In this document: in pieces, positions 34,505-43,509 of the stretch
Layout: every line of letters starts with the position of its first letter
How positions within the stretch are numbered: position 1 is the first letter of the stretch
Position numbers and translations under genes: made by a program
Origin: Xanthobacter autotrophicus
Lineage (GTDB): Bacteria; Pseudomonadota; Alphaproteobacteria; Rhizobiales; Xanthobacteraceae
Assembly: GCF_005871085.1 (NCBI RefSeq)
Contig: NZ_VAUP01000004.1
Location: forward strand, 1-64,000
Length of the DNA stretch: 64,000 nucleotides
Direction of reading: 5' to 3'
Notes under the pieces: generated by a model
The model's database searches: none
Seen by the model: only the letters and a program-made list of their open reading frames with translations
What the model was told of the DNA's origin: nothing

Positions 34505-35242
34505 GTGAAACTCCAGCATTATCTTGGCGGCCTCGAAGGCCTCGGGCCGGTCAGCACTGAAACACGCGTGTTCGTGGAGCCGTGGGAAAAGCGCATCTTC
34601 GGCATCCACACGGCGATGATGGCGCTCTCCTCCCAACTGCCGCTGCCGGTGACGCCCTCCACCTTCAGCACGGTGTGGACCTGGGCCGACCTGCGCAAGG
34701 GGGCGGAATCGCTCAATCCCTTCGATTACTTCCGCTTTCGCTATTACGAGAAGTGGCTGGGCGGCATCTGTGGTTACTTCATCGCCCACGGCTACATCAC
34801 CGCTGAAGAGCTCGATGCGCTGACGGAGGATTACTACGCCGAGCCGGGCAAGGCGCTCCCTTCCGCCGGCGAAGAAGCCATCGATGCTCGCATCGTCCAG
34901 TATCTGGTGGATGGCGACAGCCCGAAGCGGGAGGCTGCAGTGAGCCACGCCTTCGCCGTCGGCGAGGAGATCGTCGTCTGCGACGTGCCGACCATTGAGC
35001 ACACCCGATTGCCAGGTTACCTGCGTAACAAGACCGGCACGGTCGAGACGGTCTACGAGGGGGCCTACACCTACCTCTGCGACACCGGGCCAGACGGTAT
35101 CGGCGCGGCCATGTCAGTCTATTGCGTGCGCTTCGATCCGGCCACGATCTGGCCCGGCAATGCCGAGCCGAACTTCGCCATCTATGCCGATCTCTACGCC
35201 CATTACGTGGCCGCGCGGGCCTCTGCGCGGCAGGCGGCGTGA
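34505..35242 (+). CDS. nthB: Nitrile hydratase beta subunit
   Basis: The 245-residue protein opens MKLQHYLGGLEGLGPVSTE. Its helical N-terminal region has WEKRIFGIHTAMM, and the C-terminal SH3-like barrel (about 155-240) has HTRLPGYLRNKTGTVETVYEG and VYCVRFDPATIWP, all characteristic of the beta chain. Together with the alpha chain it hydrates nitriles to amides in the cytoplasm. It starts at GTG with GGGAG upstream. Beta before alpha is the usual order for cobalt-type enzymes. The N-terminus departs from the common MDGIHDLGG. Confidence 0.9.
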   Translation: MKLQHYLGGLEGLGPVSTETRVFVEPWEKRIFGIHTAMMALSSQLPLPVTPSTFSTVWTWADLRKGAESLNPFDYFRFRYYEKWLGGICGYFIAHGYITAEELDALTEDYYAEPGKALPSAGEEAIDARIVQYLVDGDSPKREAAVSHAFAVGEEIVVCDVPTIEHTRLPGYLRNKTGTVETVYEGAYTYLCDTGPDGIGAAMSVYCVRFDPATIWPGNAEPNFAIYADLYAHYVAARASARQAA

Positions 35243-35274
35243 GCAACGGCGGCACTCAATCGGGAGACCTTTCC

Positions 35275-35886
35275 ATGGCTGACCAGTTCAAGTACCGCGA
35301 GGATCGCGAGGCCTACAGCGCCGCCCGCGTCCGGGCGCTCGAGGCGCTGCTGATCAAGAAAGGCATCATCACCGACCGCTCGGTGGATACGGTGCTCGAC
35401 TATTTCGAGACGAAGATGGGCCCCTTCAACGGCGCCAAGATCGTTGCCCGGGCCTGGGTCGATCACGCCTTCAAGGAACGCCTCGTCGCCGACACGCCGG
35501 CGGCCATCGCCGAACTCGCGCTGCCCGAGGGGATGGCAGGTGCCGAGGGCGAGCACATGCGGGCGGTGGCCAACGCCCCGGGCGTTCACAACCTCATCAT
35601 CTGCACGCTTTGTTCCTGCTATCCTTGGCCTGTGCTGGGCCTGCCGCCCTACTGGTACAAGGATCCCACCTTCCGCAGCCGCGCGGCGCGTGAGCCGCGG
35701 GCGGTGCTCAAGGAATTTGGCCTGGCCGTGCCCGAGAGCACCGAGGTGAAGGTGTGGGATTCCAGTGCGCAGATCCGCTGGTTTGTCGTGCCAGAGCGCC
35801 CCGAAGGCACCGAGGGCCTCAGCGAGGCGGAGCTGGAAGCCCTTGTCACGCCAGAGGCGATGATGGGCGTCGCCGGCGCAGCGTGA
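35275..35886 (+). CDS. nthA: Nitrile hydratase alpha subunit, cobalt type
   Basis: The 203-residue protein carries the metal claw CTLCSCY at about 108-114. The Thr and Tyr within it mark the cobalt-type (noncorrin) enzymes rather than the iron type, which has Ser and Thr. The three cysteines ligate cobalt and two are oxidised in known enzymes. PWPVLGLPPYWYKDP follows directly, as in the family. It catalyses nitrile + water to amide with the beta subunit. The ATG at 35275 follows the beta stop after 32 bases. Confidence 0.93.
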   Translation: MADQFKYREDREAYSAARVRALEALLIKKGIITDRSVDTVLDYFETKMGPFNGAKIVARAWVDHAFKERLVADTPAAIAELALPEGMAGAEGEHMRAVANAPGVHNLIICTLCSCYPWPVLGLPPYWYKDPTFRSRAAREPRAVLKEFGLAVPESTEVKVWDSSAQIRWFVVPERPEGTEGLSEAELEALVTPEAMMGVAGAA

Positions 35887-35895
35887 GGCAAGGCC

Positions 35896-36246
35896 ATGCT
35901 CACACGCTTCGAGCAGTTCGCCGTTAACGAGATGATGGGCAAGCCGGACACGCCGCCGCGCGCCAACGGCACGCTCTGCTTTGCCAACGACTGGGAGCGC
36001 ACGGCCTTCGGCGTTGCCCTCACACTCGCCCGGAACGGCTATTTCGAATGGGACGACTTCCGCGACGAGCTCATTACGCAGATCGGCACATGGGAGGCGG
36101 AGCACCCCATCGATCGATCGTCCTGGAACTATTACGAGCGCTGGCTCGCCGCACTGGAAAAGGCGGTGGTGAAGTCGGGCCTCCTCGATCCGGCGGAGCT
36201 TTCCGCAGCCCTGTCCGCCTCTCCTGCCGAGCCGCACGCCGCCTGA
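35896..36246 (+). CDS. Nitrile hydratase accessory protein (beta-homologous)
   Basis: The 116-residue protein resembles the N-terminal half of nitrile hydratase beta: CFANDWERTAFGVALTLARNG (about 33-53), then WDDFRDELITQIG and WNYYERWLAALEKAVV. Small proteins of this kind (NhlE/P14K-like) act in cobalt enzymes as escorts that carry the alpha subunit and exchange it into the mature enzyme. It begins 9 bases after the alpha stop. The role is inferred from homology and position. Confidence 0.85.
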   Translation: MLTRFEQFAVNEMMGKPDTPPRANGTLCFANDWERTAFGVALTLARNGYFEWDDFRDELITQIGTWEAEHPIDRSSWNYYERWLAALEKAVVKSGLLDPAELSAALSASPAEPHAA

Positions 36247-36296
36247 CGCCGGCCACGGTATCCCCCAAGACCCTTCCGACCCGACGGAGCACATGC

Positions 36297-36974
36297 ATGC
36301 ATATCGAACCCGGCCTCGTGGACGGTACTAAGATCGTCCTCAGCTCCGCGACGGGCGGCGCTGCCCTGCTGTACACGGCAAAGCTCTGCCTGGAGAGCGC
36401 CCCCGTGCGCGGCCCGCTCTCGATCGTCGTGCGCAGCCTTGCCACCACTGCATTGGTCTTCTCCTTTTTCGAGATTTTGCCGCATCACCCGGTCGGTGTC
36501 TCCGAGGTACACCTGATCCTCGGCTCGACGCTGTTCCTGGTGTTCGGCGCGGCGCCCGCCGCCGTTGGCCTCGCGCTGGGGCTGCTGCTGCAGGGCCTGT
36601 TCTTCGCGCCCTTCGACCTGCCGCAATACGGCATGAACGTCACTACCTTGCTGGTGCCGCTGTTTGCCCTCACCGGCGTCGCCAAGCGCATCATCGCCGC
36701 CGATACACCTTATGTGGAGCTGAGCTACCGCCAGGCTTTCGCCCTGTCGGCCACCTACCAGGGCGGCATCGTCGCCTGGGTCGCGTTCTGGGCGTTCTAT
36801 GGCCAGGGCTTCACGGTGGCTAATGTCTCCGCCATTGCATCGTTCGGCGGCGCCTATCTGCTGGTCATCGCCATCGAGCCACTGGTGGACCTCGCCGTGC
36901 TGGCGGCTGCCAAGGCGCTCAGGGGCCTCACTGGAAGTGCGGCGCTGGAGCGCCGGCTGTTCCAGCCGCGCTGA
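36297..36974 (+). CDS. CbiM-like cobalt/nickel ECF transporter S component
   Basis: The 225-residue membrane protein starts with MHIEPGLVDGTK. The conserved M-H-I-x-x-G start of CbiM/NikM proteins supplies metal ligands at its N-terminus. About six to seven hydrophobic segments follow. It should take up Co2+ for the neighbouring cobalt hydratase. No CbiN, CbiQ or CbiO gene is present here, so it either borrows energising subunits encoded elsewhere or works alone. It stands last in the nitrile hydratase operon, 50 bases after the accessory gene. Confidence 0.75.
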   Translation: MHIEPGLVDGTKIVLSSATGGAALLYTAKLCLESAPVRGPLSIVVRSLATTALVFSFFEILPHHPVGVSEVHLILGSTLFLVFGAAPAAVGLALGLLLQGLFFAPFDLPQYGMNVTTLLVPLFALTGVAKRIIAADTPYVELSYRQAFALSATYQGGIVAWVAFWAFYGQGFTVANVSAIASFGGAYLLVIAIEPLVDLAVLAAAKALRGLTGSAALERRLFQPR

Positions 36975-37072
36975 GTTGCGCCGCCGAGGAACGAAGGACA
37001 TGGTACCGTTCCGGGGGGCGCCTCGGCACGGTGGCTTGGTCCGCTAAGTAATGAGCCAGAGGAGGGAAGGAC

Positions 37073-38122
37073 ATGCGCATCGCGATACTCGCCCCGCCGG
37101 GCGTTCAGTCCCTCGATGTGGTCGGCCCCGCTGAGATCTTCTGGGAGGCGGCCCGCCGCCTGGGCGATCCGGGCGCCTATGACGTTCAGGTTATCTCCAC
37201 CGGCGGGCCCACCATCGGAGGCACCGGGAAACTGCGTTTCCTCGCCGACCGCACCATCTTTGACCCCGACGAGCCTATCGACACGCTGCTGGTGGCTGGC
37301 GACCCCTCATTCCAGGACATCGACCCCGAGGTCATCGCCTGGCTGCAGCGCCGGGTGCCCACCGCACGGCGCTTCGGCTCCATCTGCACCGGCGTGTTCC
37401 TGCTCGCTGCCGCCGGCCTGCTCCAGGACAAGCGCGTAACCACCCACTGGGAGTGCGCCGAACGGTTCAATCGGCAGTTCCCTGATATCGCGGTGGATGC
37501 GGATGCCATCTATCTGCGCGACGGACCGCTGATTACCGCTGCCGGCGTTACCGCGGGCATCGACCTCGCCCTGGCGCTGGTGGAGGAAGACCACGGGCGG
37601 CATATCGCCATGATCACCGCGCGTTACATGGTGGTGTTCCTGCGCCGGCCAGGGGGGCAATCACAGTTCAGCGCGCATCTGGTCGGGCAGATGGCCGAGA
37701 CCACCATGATCCAGAAGGCGCAGGCCTACATCCTCGCCAACATAGACCATCCCCTGTCGGTCGATCATGTGGCACAGACCGTCGGCATGAGCCCACGGAA
37801 CTTCGCCCGCGTGTTCCGCCGCGAGGTGGGCACGACCCCGGCCGACTTTGTTGCTATGGCCCGCGTCGATGCCGCGCGCCGGCTGCTCGAAGATACGGCC
37901 CAGCCATTGCAACGCATTGCCGCGAGTTGTGGCTTTGCCGACATGAACACAATGCGGCGCATCTTCGCGAAGACGATAGGGGTAACGCCGGCGGCCTATC
38001 GCAGCCGGTTCCATACCGTAAGCCAGGCGGCGGCACCTGACATGGAACGGCAGCCGAAAGGACGCGCCGATCGCCCTGCCTCAAAAGCCGATCTGATGAC
38101 GCGTTCTCTACCATTAAATTAG
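37073..38122 (+). CDS. GlxA family AraC-type transcriptional regulator
   Basis: The 349-residue regulator has an N-terminal DJ-1/PfpI-like domain (about 1-190), with the nucleophile-elbow cysteine in RRFGSICTGVFLLAAAG and VTTHWECAERF. A C-terminal AraC domain (about 215-315) has two helix-turn-helix units (LSVDHVAQTVGMSPRNFARVF and LQRIAASCGFADMNTMRR). AGAGGAGG precedes the ATG. It lies between the nitrile hydratase operon and the ABC importer on the same strand and is the likely activator of both. The inducer is unknown. Confidence 0.9.
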   Translation: MRIAILAPPGVQSLDVVGPAEIFWEAARRLGDPGAYDVQVISTGGPTIGGTGKLRFLADRTIFDPDEPIDTLLVAGDPSFQDIDPEVIAWLQRRVPTARRFGSICTGVFLLAAAGLLQDKRVTTHWECAERFNRQFPDIAVDADAIYLRDGPLITAAGVTAGIDLALALVEEDHGRHIAMITARYMVVFLRRPGGQSQFSAHLVGQMAETTMIQKAQAYILANIDHPLSVDHVAQTVGMSPRNFARVFRREVGTTPADFVAMARVDAARRLLEDTAQPLQRIAASCGFADMNTMRRIFAKTIGVTPAAYRSRFHTVSQAAAPDMERQPKGRADRPASKADLMTRSLPLN

Positions 38123-38678
38123 GGGGCGTTTCTGCGGGAGCAACCTGAGCCCGGCCCCCGGGCCGGGGAGATCACGGCGGTTTCAAGGTCTGATCGTCGC
38201 TGCTTGTGTCCGCCCGCCTGGGCCGATCGGCGCGTGACTTGCGCAGAAGCTCGTTGGCCTGCCGAGGCTCGCGGTTTCGCGCTCCAGCGCCTGCTGCTGT
38301 TCGCCAAGCAGAGGGTGGATGGCGTCTGCCAGCGGCGCTTCTGCGAACGCGGGTTGCCTCCTGCCGCGCGAGCGGCGAGGGGGCGCCGAAGGCGTGATCT
38401 GCGGCTCTGTATCCTCAAACCGGCGCGAGGCACTTTTGACCGCTGCAGAGGCGGAGACGCGCGAGCCTGCGATCAGGCGGGCGAATTCGACCGTGTCGCA
38501 GGTGTTTCATTCGCGCAAATGTGGGCCAGAAGGCGTGTCAACCAGCCACGGGACGTCGGCCTGCCGAGAGGAATTGTCGGGCGAGGTCATGGCGAACAGC
38601 AATTAATTGCTTCTAAGCCGGGGCGATAGCGCTTTCGATGCCAAGATAATCAGACACCTCCACCAGAAAGACCGGGAC
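38123..38678. other. Intergenic region upstream of the importer
   Basis: This 550-base stretch holds no intact gene. Its left half contains an IS3 orfA scar on the minus strand (38200-38330). The right half leads into the importer genes, with a less GC-rich part at 38590-38650 that should hold their promoter. Confidence 0.55.
38200..38330 (-). pseudogene. Degenerate IS3 orfA fragment
   Basis: On the minus strand two neighbouring frames give LGEQQQALERE and then, after a shift, RQANELLRKSRAD. This resembles the OrfA sequence ALERENRELRQANEILRK. Nothing else of the element survives. The match is short, so the call is tentative. Confidence 0.4.
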
Positions 38679-39665
38679 ATGCAGCATTTCAAGCTCTGCA
38701 GCCTTTTGGCTGCGGCACTCCTGATGGCGCCGCTTTCAGGTGCCGATTCGGCCGAACTGGTGAAGACCCGTCTGGCGCAGAACCTGTCGCCGATCTCGGC
38801 CCTCCCGATCGTGGCCAAGGCGCAGGGCCTGTTCGAGAAGGAGGGGCTGGACGTAACGGTGAGCAATTTCACCAGTGGCAAGCAGGCGCTCGACACGGTG
38901 ATCGGCGGCGGCGCGGACATCGCCACCACCGCGGAAGCGCCGGTAACGGCCGCCGCCATGGCAGGGCAGCCCATCGCCTTCGTCGCGGGCATGGAATATT
39001 CGGATGTGAAGACGCTGACCGCGAAGAAGGCGGCCATCAGGACCATCGCCGATCTCAAGGGTAAGAAGATTGCCTACACCGCCGGCACCGGCAGCGAGGT
39101 CTATACGACCGAGCTCCTGAAGAAGGCCGGGCTCACCGCCAAGGACGTGACGCTCGTCAATCTGAAGCCGCAGGAGATGCTGCCCGCGCTCGCCGCCGGC
39201 AGCATCGACGCATTCGACACCTGGGAGCCCCACATCGCCAACGGCAAGAAGGCGCTCGGCGACGAGGTCGTGCTGCTGGACACCAAGGGCGTCTATTCCG
39301 AGACCTTCAACATCGTGGTGATGCAGGATTACCTGAAGGCCAATCCGCAAATCGTCACGAAATTCCTCGCCGCGCTCATCGCCGCCGAGGCATGGGTGAA
39401 GGCGCATCCCGAAGAGGCCATGGAGATCGTCTCCAAGGCGGTGGGCATGAAGGCCGAAGAGCTGAAGCCGATCTGGAACGACTACGTCTACAAGGTTGGT
39501 ATCGGCCCCAAGCAGATCGACGCCCTCAAGGCGCACGCCCAGTGGCGTCTTGATACCAAGAACCATCCGCCCGGCGTAACTGCCGTGCCGGACTTCGCCG
39601 TGGTGCTCTTTCCCGAGCCCCTGCGTGCGCTTGACGCCGCCCGCGTCAACTACAAGCTCAACTGA
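38679..39665 (+). CDS. ABC transporter substrate-binding protein (NMT1/SsuA/TauA type)
   Basis: The 328-residue protein has a signal peptide (LLAAALLMAPLSGADSA, cut near residue 25). The two-lobed NMT1-type fold has LAQNLSPISALPIVAKAQGLF, ADIATTAEAPVTAAAM at about 90-105 and the inter-lobe stretch AAGSIDAFDTWEPHI at about 175-190. It would bind a small organic nitrogen or sulfur compound in the periplasm. Next to nitrile hydratase and amidase, a nitrile or amide is the best guess. The permease gene follows after 12 bases. Confidence 0.85.
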   Translation: MQHFKLCSLLAAALLMAPLSGADSAELVKTRLAQNLSPISALPIVAKAQGLFEKEGLDVTVSNFTSGKQALDTVIGGGADIATTAEAPVTAAAMAGQPIAFVAGMEYSDVKTLTAKKAAIRTIADLKGKKIAYTAGTGSEVYTTELLKKAGLTAKDVTLVNLKPQEMLPALAAGSIDAFDTWEPHIANGKKALGDEVVLLDTKGVYSETFNIVVMQDYLKANPQIVTKFLAALIAAEAWVKAHPEEAMEIVSKAVGMKAEELKPIWNDYVYKVGIGPKQIDALKAHAQWRLDTKNHPPGVTAVPDFAVVLFPEPLRALDAARVNYKLN

Positions 39666-39677
39666 AGCGCCGGCGTC

Positions 39678-40517
39678 ATGGCGGACATATCCACCTCGGC
39701 GGTCGTTCCGCCACGCGCGGCAGGCTCGCTGGCTGCTTCGGGGGCTAAGCGGCGGCGCGATGCCCGGCTGCGCCAACGGCTCAATATGGCCGTGGGCCTC
39801 GTCTCCATCCCCCTGTTCCTGCTGCTATGGCAGCTGATCGCGCAGGCAAAGATCGTCAATCCAATCCTCTTCCCCGCGCCCACCGTGGTGGCGCGGGCGG
39901 CGATGGAGTGGGTGGCGAGCGGCGAGTTCGCCCAAGACCTGGCAGCGAGCCTGAAACGGGTCGCCACCGGCTACGTGGTCGGCTCCATCGTCGGAGTGGG
40001 ATGCGGCCTGCTCACCGGGCGCTCGGCCTTCTTCTCCGGCCTGCTCGGCCCGCTGTTCCAGGTGTTGCGGCCCATCCCGCCCATCGCCTTCGTTTCCATC
40101 GTCATCCTGTGGTTCGGATTGTCGGAGAGCGGCAAGGTCTTCCTGATCGTCTGGGGCGTCTTCTTCACCGTCTGGCTCTCCACCCATCTCGGCGTTCAGA
40201 AGGTGGACCAGGGGCTGGTGCGCGCCGCCCAGATGCTGGGCACGCCACGGCGCAGGCTGGTCGGCGAGGTGGTGCTGCTCAGCGCGCTGCCCTTCATCGT
40301 GGTCGGGCTGCGCACGGCGGTCGGAATTTCCTTCTACACGCTGGTGGCGGCCGAGCTGGCGGGGGCCTTCGCCGGCATCTTCTATCGCATCCAGCTGGCC
40401 CAGCAGAACATGCAGACCGGGCTTGTCTTCGCCGGCCTGGCCGCGCTGGGGCTGATCTCCTTCATCGCCGATCGCTGCTTTGCGATGCTGGCGCAGCGGC
40501 TGGTGTGGTGGCGATGA
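39678..40517 (+). CDS. ABC transporter permease (SsuC/TauC type)
   Basis: The 279-residue membrane protein has six predicted helices. The EAA-type cytoplasmic loop reads AAQMLGTPRRRLVGEVVLLSALP (about 175-198), which couples to the ATPase. The first 30 residues are basic and cytoplasmic. Its stop overlaps the ATPase start (ATGA), so expression is coupled. Confidence 0.88.
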   Translation: MADISTSAVVPPRAAGSLAASGAKRRRDARLRQRLNMAVGLVSIPLFLLLWQLIAQAKIVNPILFPAPTVVARAAMEWVASGEFAQDLAASLKRVATGYVVGSIVGVGCGLLTGRSAFFSGLLGPLFQVLRPIPPIAFVSIVILWFGLSESGKVFLIVWGVFFTVWLSTHLGVQKVDQGLVRAAQMLGTPRRRLVGEVVLLSALPFIVVGLRTAVGISFYTLVAAELAGAFAGIFYRIQLAQQNMQTGLVFAGLAALGLISFIADRCFAMLAQRLVWWR

Positions 40518-41362
40518 GCATCATCTCCATGATCCGCAAGCCCGCGCCTATCCCGCTGCGCCAGACCGGCGAGGTCGAGATAGACGTCCGCGATGTCACC
40601 ATCGCCTTCGAGCGCGACGGCGGCGAACTCGTGCCCGCTGTGGACCGTGTCTCGTTCCAGGTGCGCCGGGGCGAGTTCATCTGCCTGCTGGGACCTTCGG
40701 GATGTGGCAAGTCCACCCTGCTCAACGCCGTCGCCGGTTTCGAGAGCCCATATGAGGGCGAGGTGGTTGTGGCCGGAAAGTCCGTGACCGGGCCTGGACC
40801 GGATCGCGGCGTGGTCTTCCAGCAGCCCCGTCTGTTCCCGTGGAAGTCGGTGAAGGCGAACGTGGCGCACGGCCCGCGCATGGCCGGCAAGTCCCGTGCC
40901 GAGGCCGGCGCCATCGCCGACGAGCTGATCGAGATGGTCGGCCTCACCCGCTCCGCCAACGCTCTGCCGCATACCCTCTCTGGTGGCATGCAGCAGCGCG
41001 TCGCCATCGCCCGGGCGCTGGCCAACCGGCCGGGCATTCTCCTGATGGACGAGCCGTTCGGCGCTCTCGACGCCCAGACCCGGTCGGTGATGCAGGAAAG
41101 CCTGCTCCGGCTGTGGGCGCAGCTGGACACGACCATCCTCTTCGTCACCCACGACATCGACGAGGCCGTGCTGCTGGCGGACCGGGTTCTGGTCATGTCG
41201 GCGGGCCCCGGCCGGATCATCCGTGACGTGGCCGTGGACATTCCGCGGCCACGCACCATCGAGACGACTCTGGGCGCCGATTTCCAGGCGCTCCGCCGGG
41301 AATGTCTCGATCTTATCCGCCAGCAGAGCCAGAAGGCTTTCGAAGGGAACACTGATGCTTGA
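40514..41362 (+). CDS. ABC transporter ATP-binding protein (SsuB/TauB type)
   Basis: The 282-residue ATPase has Walker A GPSGCGKSTLL (about 58-68), a Q-loop VVFQQPRLFPWKS, signature LSGGMQQRVAIARAL (about 155-169), Walker B ILLMDEPFGALD and the switch histidine in FVTHDIDEA. It powers the importer of which the two preceding genes are the other parts. Its 3' end overlaps the amidase start by eight bases, which ties uptake to amide hydrolysis. Confidence 0.92.
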   Translation: MSIISMIRKPAPIPLRQTGEVEIDVRDVTIAFERDGGELVPAVDRVSFQVRRGEFICLLGPSGCGKSTLLNAVAGFESPYEGEVVVAGKSVTGPGPDRGVVFQQPRLFPWKSVKANVAHGPRMAGKSRAEAGAIADELIEMVGLTRSANALPHTLSGGMQQRVAIARALANRPGILLMDEPFGALDAQTRSVMQESLLRLWAQLDTTILFVTHDIDEAVLLADRVLVMSAGPGRIIRDVAVDIPRPRTIETTLGADFQALRRECLDLIRQQSQKAFEGNTDA

Positions 41363-42731
41363 TATCGTTGCCGCCAAGGCCCGCCCCGCGCGCGACGGCT
41401 TCGCGACGGCGCGCGCAGCGCTTGCGGACGGTGCAGATCCGGTCGCGCTGGCGCTCGCGGCGGCGGATCGCGCGCAGGCCGCCGCGGGGGACGGCATCTT
41501 CACCGCGCTCGTGCCCCGCGACGTGGTTGAGCGAAACGCTGCCGCCGCCGCGGCCCGCGCCGCCGCAGGTGAACATCTGCCGCTGCTCGGCCTCACCTTC
41601 GCGGTGAAGGACAATCTGCATGTCGCTGGCATGGCGACCACGCTCAATTGTCCGGTCGTCGCGCTGATGCCGCAGGAGAGCGCGCTCGCCATCACCCGGC
41701 TGGAGGCGGCGGGTGCAGTGCTCATCGGCAAGAACACCATGGACCAGTTCGCGACGGGCCTGAACGGCACGCGCAGCCCCGATCCCCTGTGCCGGAACGC
41801 TATCGACCCCGCCTTCATTCCCGGCGGGTCCAGTTCCGGCTCCGCGGTGGCGGTGGCGGCAGGCATCGTCTCCTTCTCGCTCGGCAGCGACACCGGCGGA
41901 TCGGGCCGCGTTCCCGCCGCCTGCAACGGCATCGTCGGCATGAAGCCCACGGTGGGGCTCGTGAGCACGCGCGGCGCCGTCTACAACAGCCGCCTGCTGG
42001 ATTGCATTCCCATCTTCGCCGCCAACGTGGAGGACGCGAGCGAGATCCTCGCCTTGATCGCCGGCTACGACCCGCTCGATCCCTGGAGCCGCCGCGATGC
42101 CGACGACATCCAGATCGCGCCGGTCCCGGCGCCATCCATGCGCCTCGTCATCCCGCGCCGCGACCAGATGCGCTTCTTCGGCGACGTCGAGGCGGAGGCG
42201 GCCTTCGCCGCCAATCTCGACCGCCTGCGGAGCCTCGGTTTCACGCTGGACGAGATCGATTTCGCCCCATTCGAGGAGGCCGGCCGGCTGGTTTTCCAGT
42301 CCGCCCTCGTGGCCGAGCGTCTCGTGGAATATGATGAGGTGATCACCGCCCACCGCGACGCCATCCACCCCGCCGCGCTCGCCGCCATCGAGCCGGGACG
42401 CGGCTATTCCGCCAAGGAGGCGTTCGAGACGCTCTATCGGATGCGCGAGCTTAAGCGCGCTGCCGAGCTCGCGCTCGTCGATTATGCCGCTTTTGTTACG
42501 CCCACGGTGCCGACCATCTACACCATCGAGGAGATGCTGGCCGATCCCATGACGCGCAATGCGGCGATGGGTGCCTACACCTATTTCGTCAATCCCATGG
42601 ATCTGTGTGTCGTGGCGGCGCCTGGCGCCCCGGCGCGCGCGGGCTTGCCGTCCTCGCTCAGCTTTATCGGCCTCGCCGGACGCGATGGCGTGGTCGCCGG
42701 CCTCGCCGCACGGTTCCTGCAGCCTGACTGA
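41355..42731 (+). CDS. Amidase signature enzyme, allophanate hydrolase-like
   Basis: The 458-residue enzyme has the catalytic triad of the amidase signature family: K in FAVKDNLHVAG (about 83), cis-Ser in GGSSSGSAVAVAAG (about 156-160) and nucleophile Ser in SLGSDTGGSGRVPA (about 180). NTMDQFATGLNGTRSPDP and LLDCIPIFAANV resemble the N-terminal domain of allophanate hydrolases, so urea-type substrates are also possible. In this operon it most likely converts the amide made by nitrile hydratase into acid and ammonia. It is the last gene of the operon. Confidence 0.88.
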   Translation: MLDIVAAKARPARDGFATARAALADGADPVALALAAADRAQAAAGDGIFTALVPRDVVERNAAAAAARAAAGEHLPLLGLTFAVKDNLHVAGMATTLNCPVVALMPQESALAITRLEAAGAVLIGKNTMDQFATGLNGTRSPDPLCRNAIDPAFIPGGSSSGSAVAVAAGIVSFSLGSDTGGSGRVPAACNGIVGMKPTVGLVSTRGAVYNSRLLDCIPIFAANVEDASEILALIAGYDPLDPWSRRDADDIQIAPVPAPSMRLVIPRRDQMRFFGDVEAEAAFAANLDRLRSLGFTLDEIDFAPFEEAGRLVFQSALVAERLVEYDEVITAHRDAIHPAALAAIEPGRGYSAKEAFETLYRMRELKRAAELALVDYAAFVTPTVPTIYTIEEMLADPMTRNAAMGAYTYFVNPMDLCVVAAPGAPARAGLPSSLSFIGLAGRDGVVAGLAARFLQPD

Positions 42732-42863
42732 AAGCGCGCCGCCGCCCCTGCTCGACCGATTGGGGGCGGTGCCGGGCTTGGCACACGGGCTTTTGCACAC
42801 GGGCTTGGCGCGCGGCGGCCGGAAGGGTGATGCCCAGCCGCGTCGCCAGTGTTGCCGCGCTGA

Positions 42864-43509
42864 TTATGACCTCGGCACGGTGGCGCCCTGCTGCTGGGCG
42901 AAGGCCTTCAAGGTCTCTGAGCGGATGTGGGGGAAGCACGCGCGCTTGTTGGCCAGATCCGCCCGGGTCTGGGCATCGAGGGCGCCGAAGGGCTCGTCCA
43001 TGAGCAGCACCCGGGGATAATTGGCGAGCGCCCGCGCGATGCCAGCGCGCTGCTGCATGCCGCCGGACAGCTCGGACGGATAGTGTTTCTCGAAGGACGA
43101 CAAGCCCACGAGGGACAGGAAGGTGCGCGCCGTACGCTCCGCCGCGGCGGGACTGCCGCTGGACGTCAGGGGACCGAAGGCCACGTTGTCCAGGACGCTT
43201 TTCCAGGGAAACAGCGTCGCCTGCTGGAAGACCATGCCCCGGTCGGCACCCTGCCCCGCGATGGTTTCGCCATCCACCTCCAGAAGCCCGCGCGCGGCCG
43301 GAACGAATCCGGCTACCGCATTGAGCACCGTGGACTTGCCGCAGCCGGACGGACCGAGCACGCAGACGAATTCGCCCGGTGCCACGTCAAGGTCGAAGCG
43401 CTCCACCACGGTGCGCCGGGCCGCGCCCTCCCCGCCCCGGCAGCGGGGCGAGGTGCGAGGGCGCGGGGACGGGCGCGGCCATCGGCGCGCCTTCCGTGAA
43501 GGCGCTCAT
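42864..43509 (-). pseudogene. Broken ABC transporter ATPase gene
   Basis: Walker A (GPSGCGKSTVLNAV), signature (LSGGMQQRAGIARAL) and Walker B (LLMDEPFGALDAQTR) are intact. After DAQTRADL, however, the frame runs into unrelated sequence, losing the H-loop and the last 80-90 residues. At the 5' end the original start MSAFTEGAPMAAP (ATG at 43509, overlapping the stop of the upstream gene) is separated from VVERFDLDVAPG by a GC-rich REP-like insert that shifts the frame. It belongs to a dead second importer operon. Confidence 0.8.
43425..43462. repeat. REP-like palindromic insert in the ATPase pseudogene
   Basis: GCCCTCcccgCCCCGgcagCGGGGcgaggtgcGAGGGC is an imperfect palindrome. It resembles in composition the CCCTCCCCCGC-type elements near 61.4 and 62.9 kb and sits exactly where the ATPase reading frame is broken. 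Confidence 0.4.

Noticed and set aside
38119-38433. A 104-codon minus-strand gene
   Set aside because: The Arg/Ser-rich translation has no family pattern. Two other frames in the same place show an IS3 orfA scar instead.
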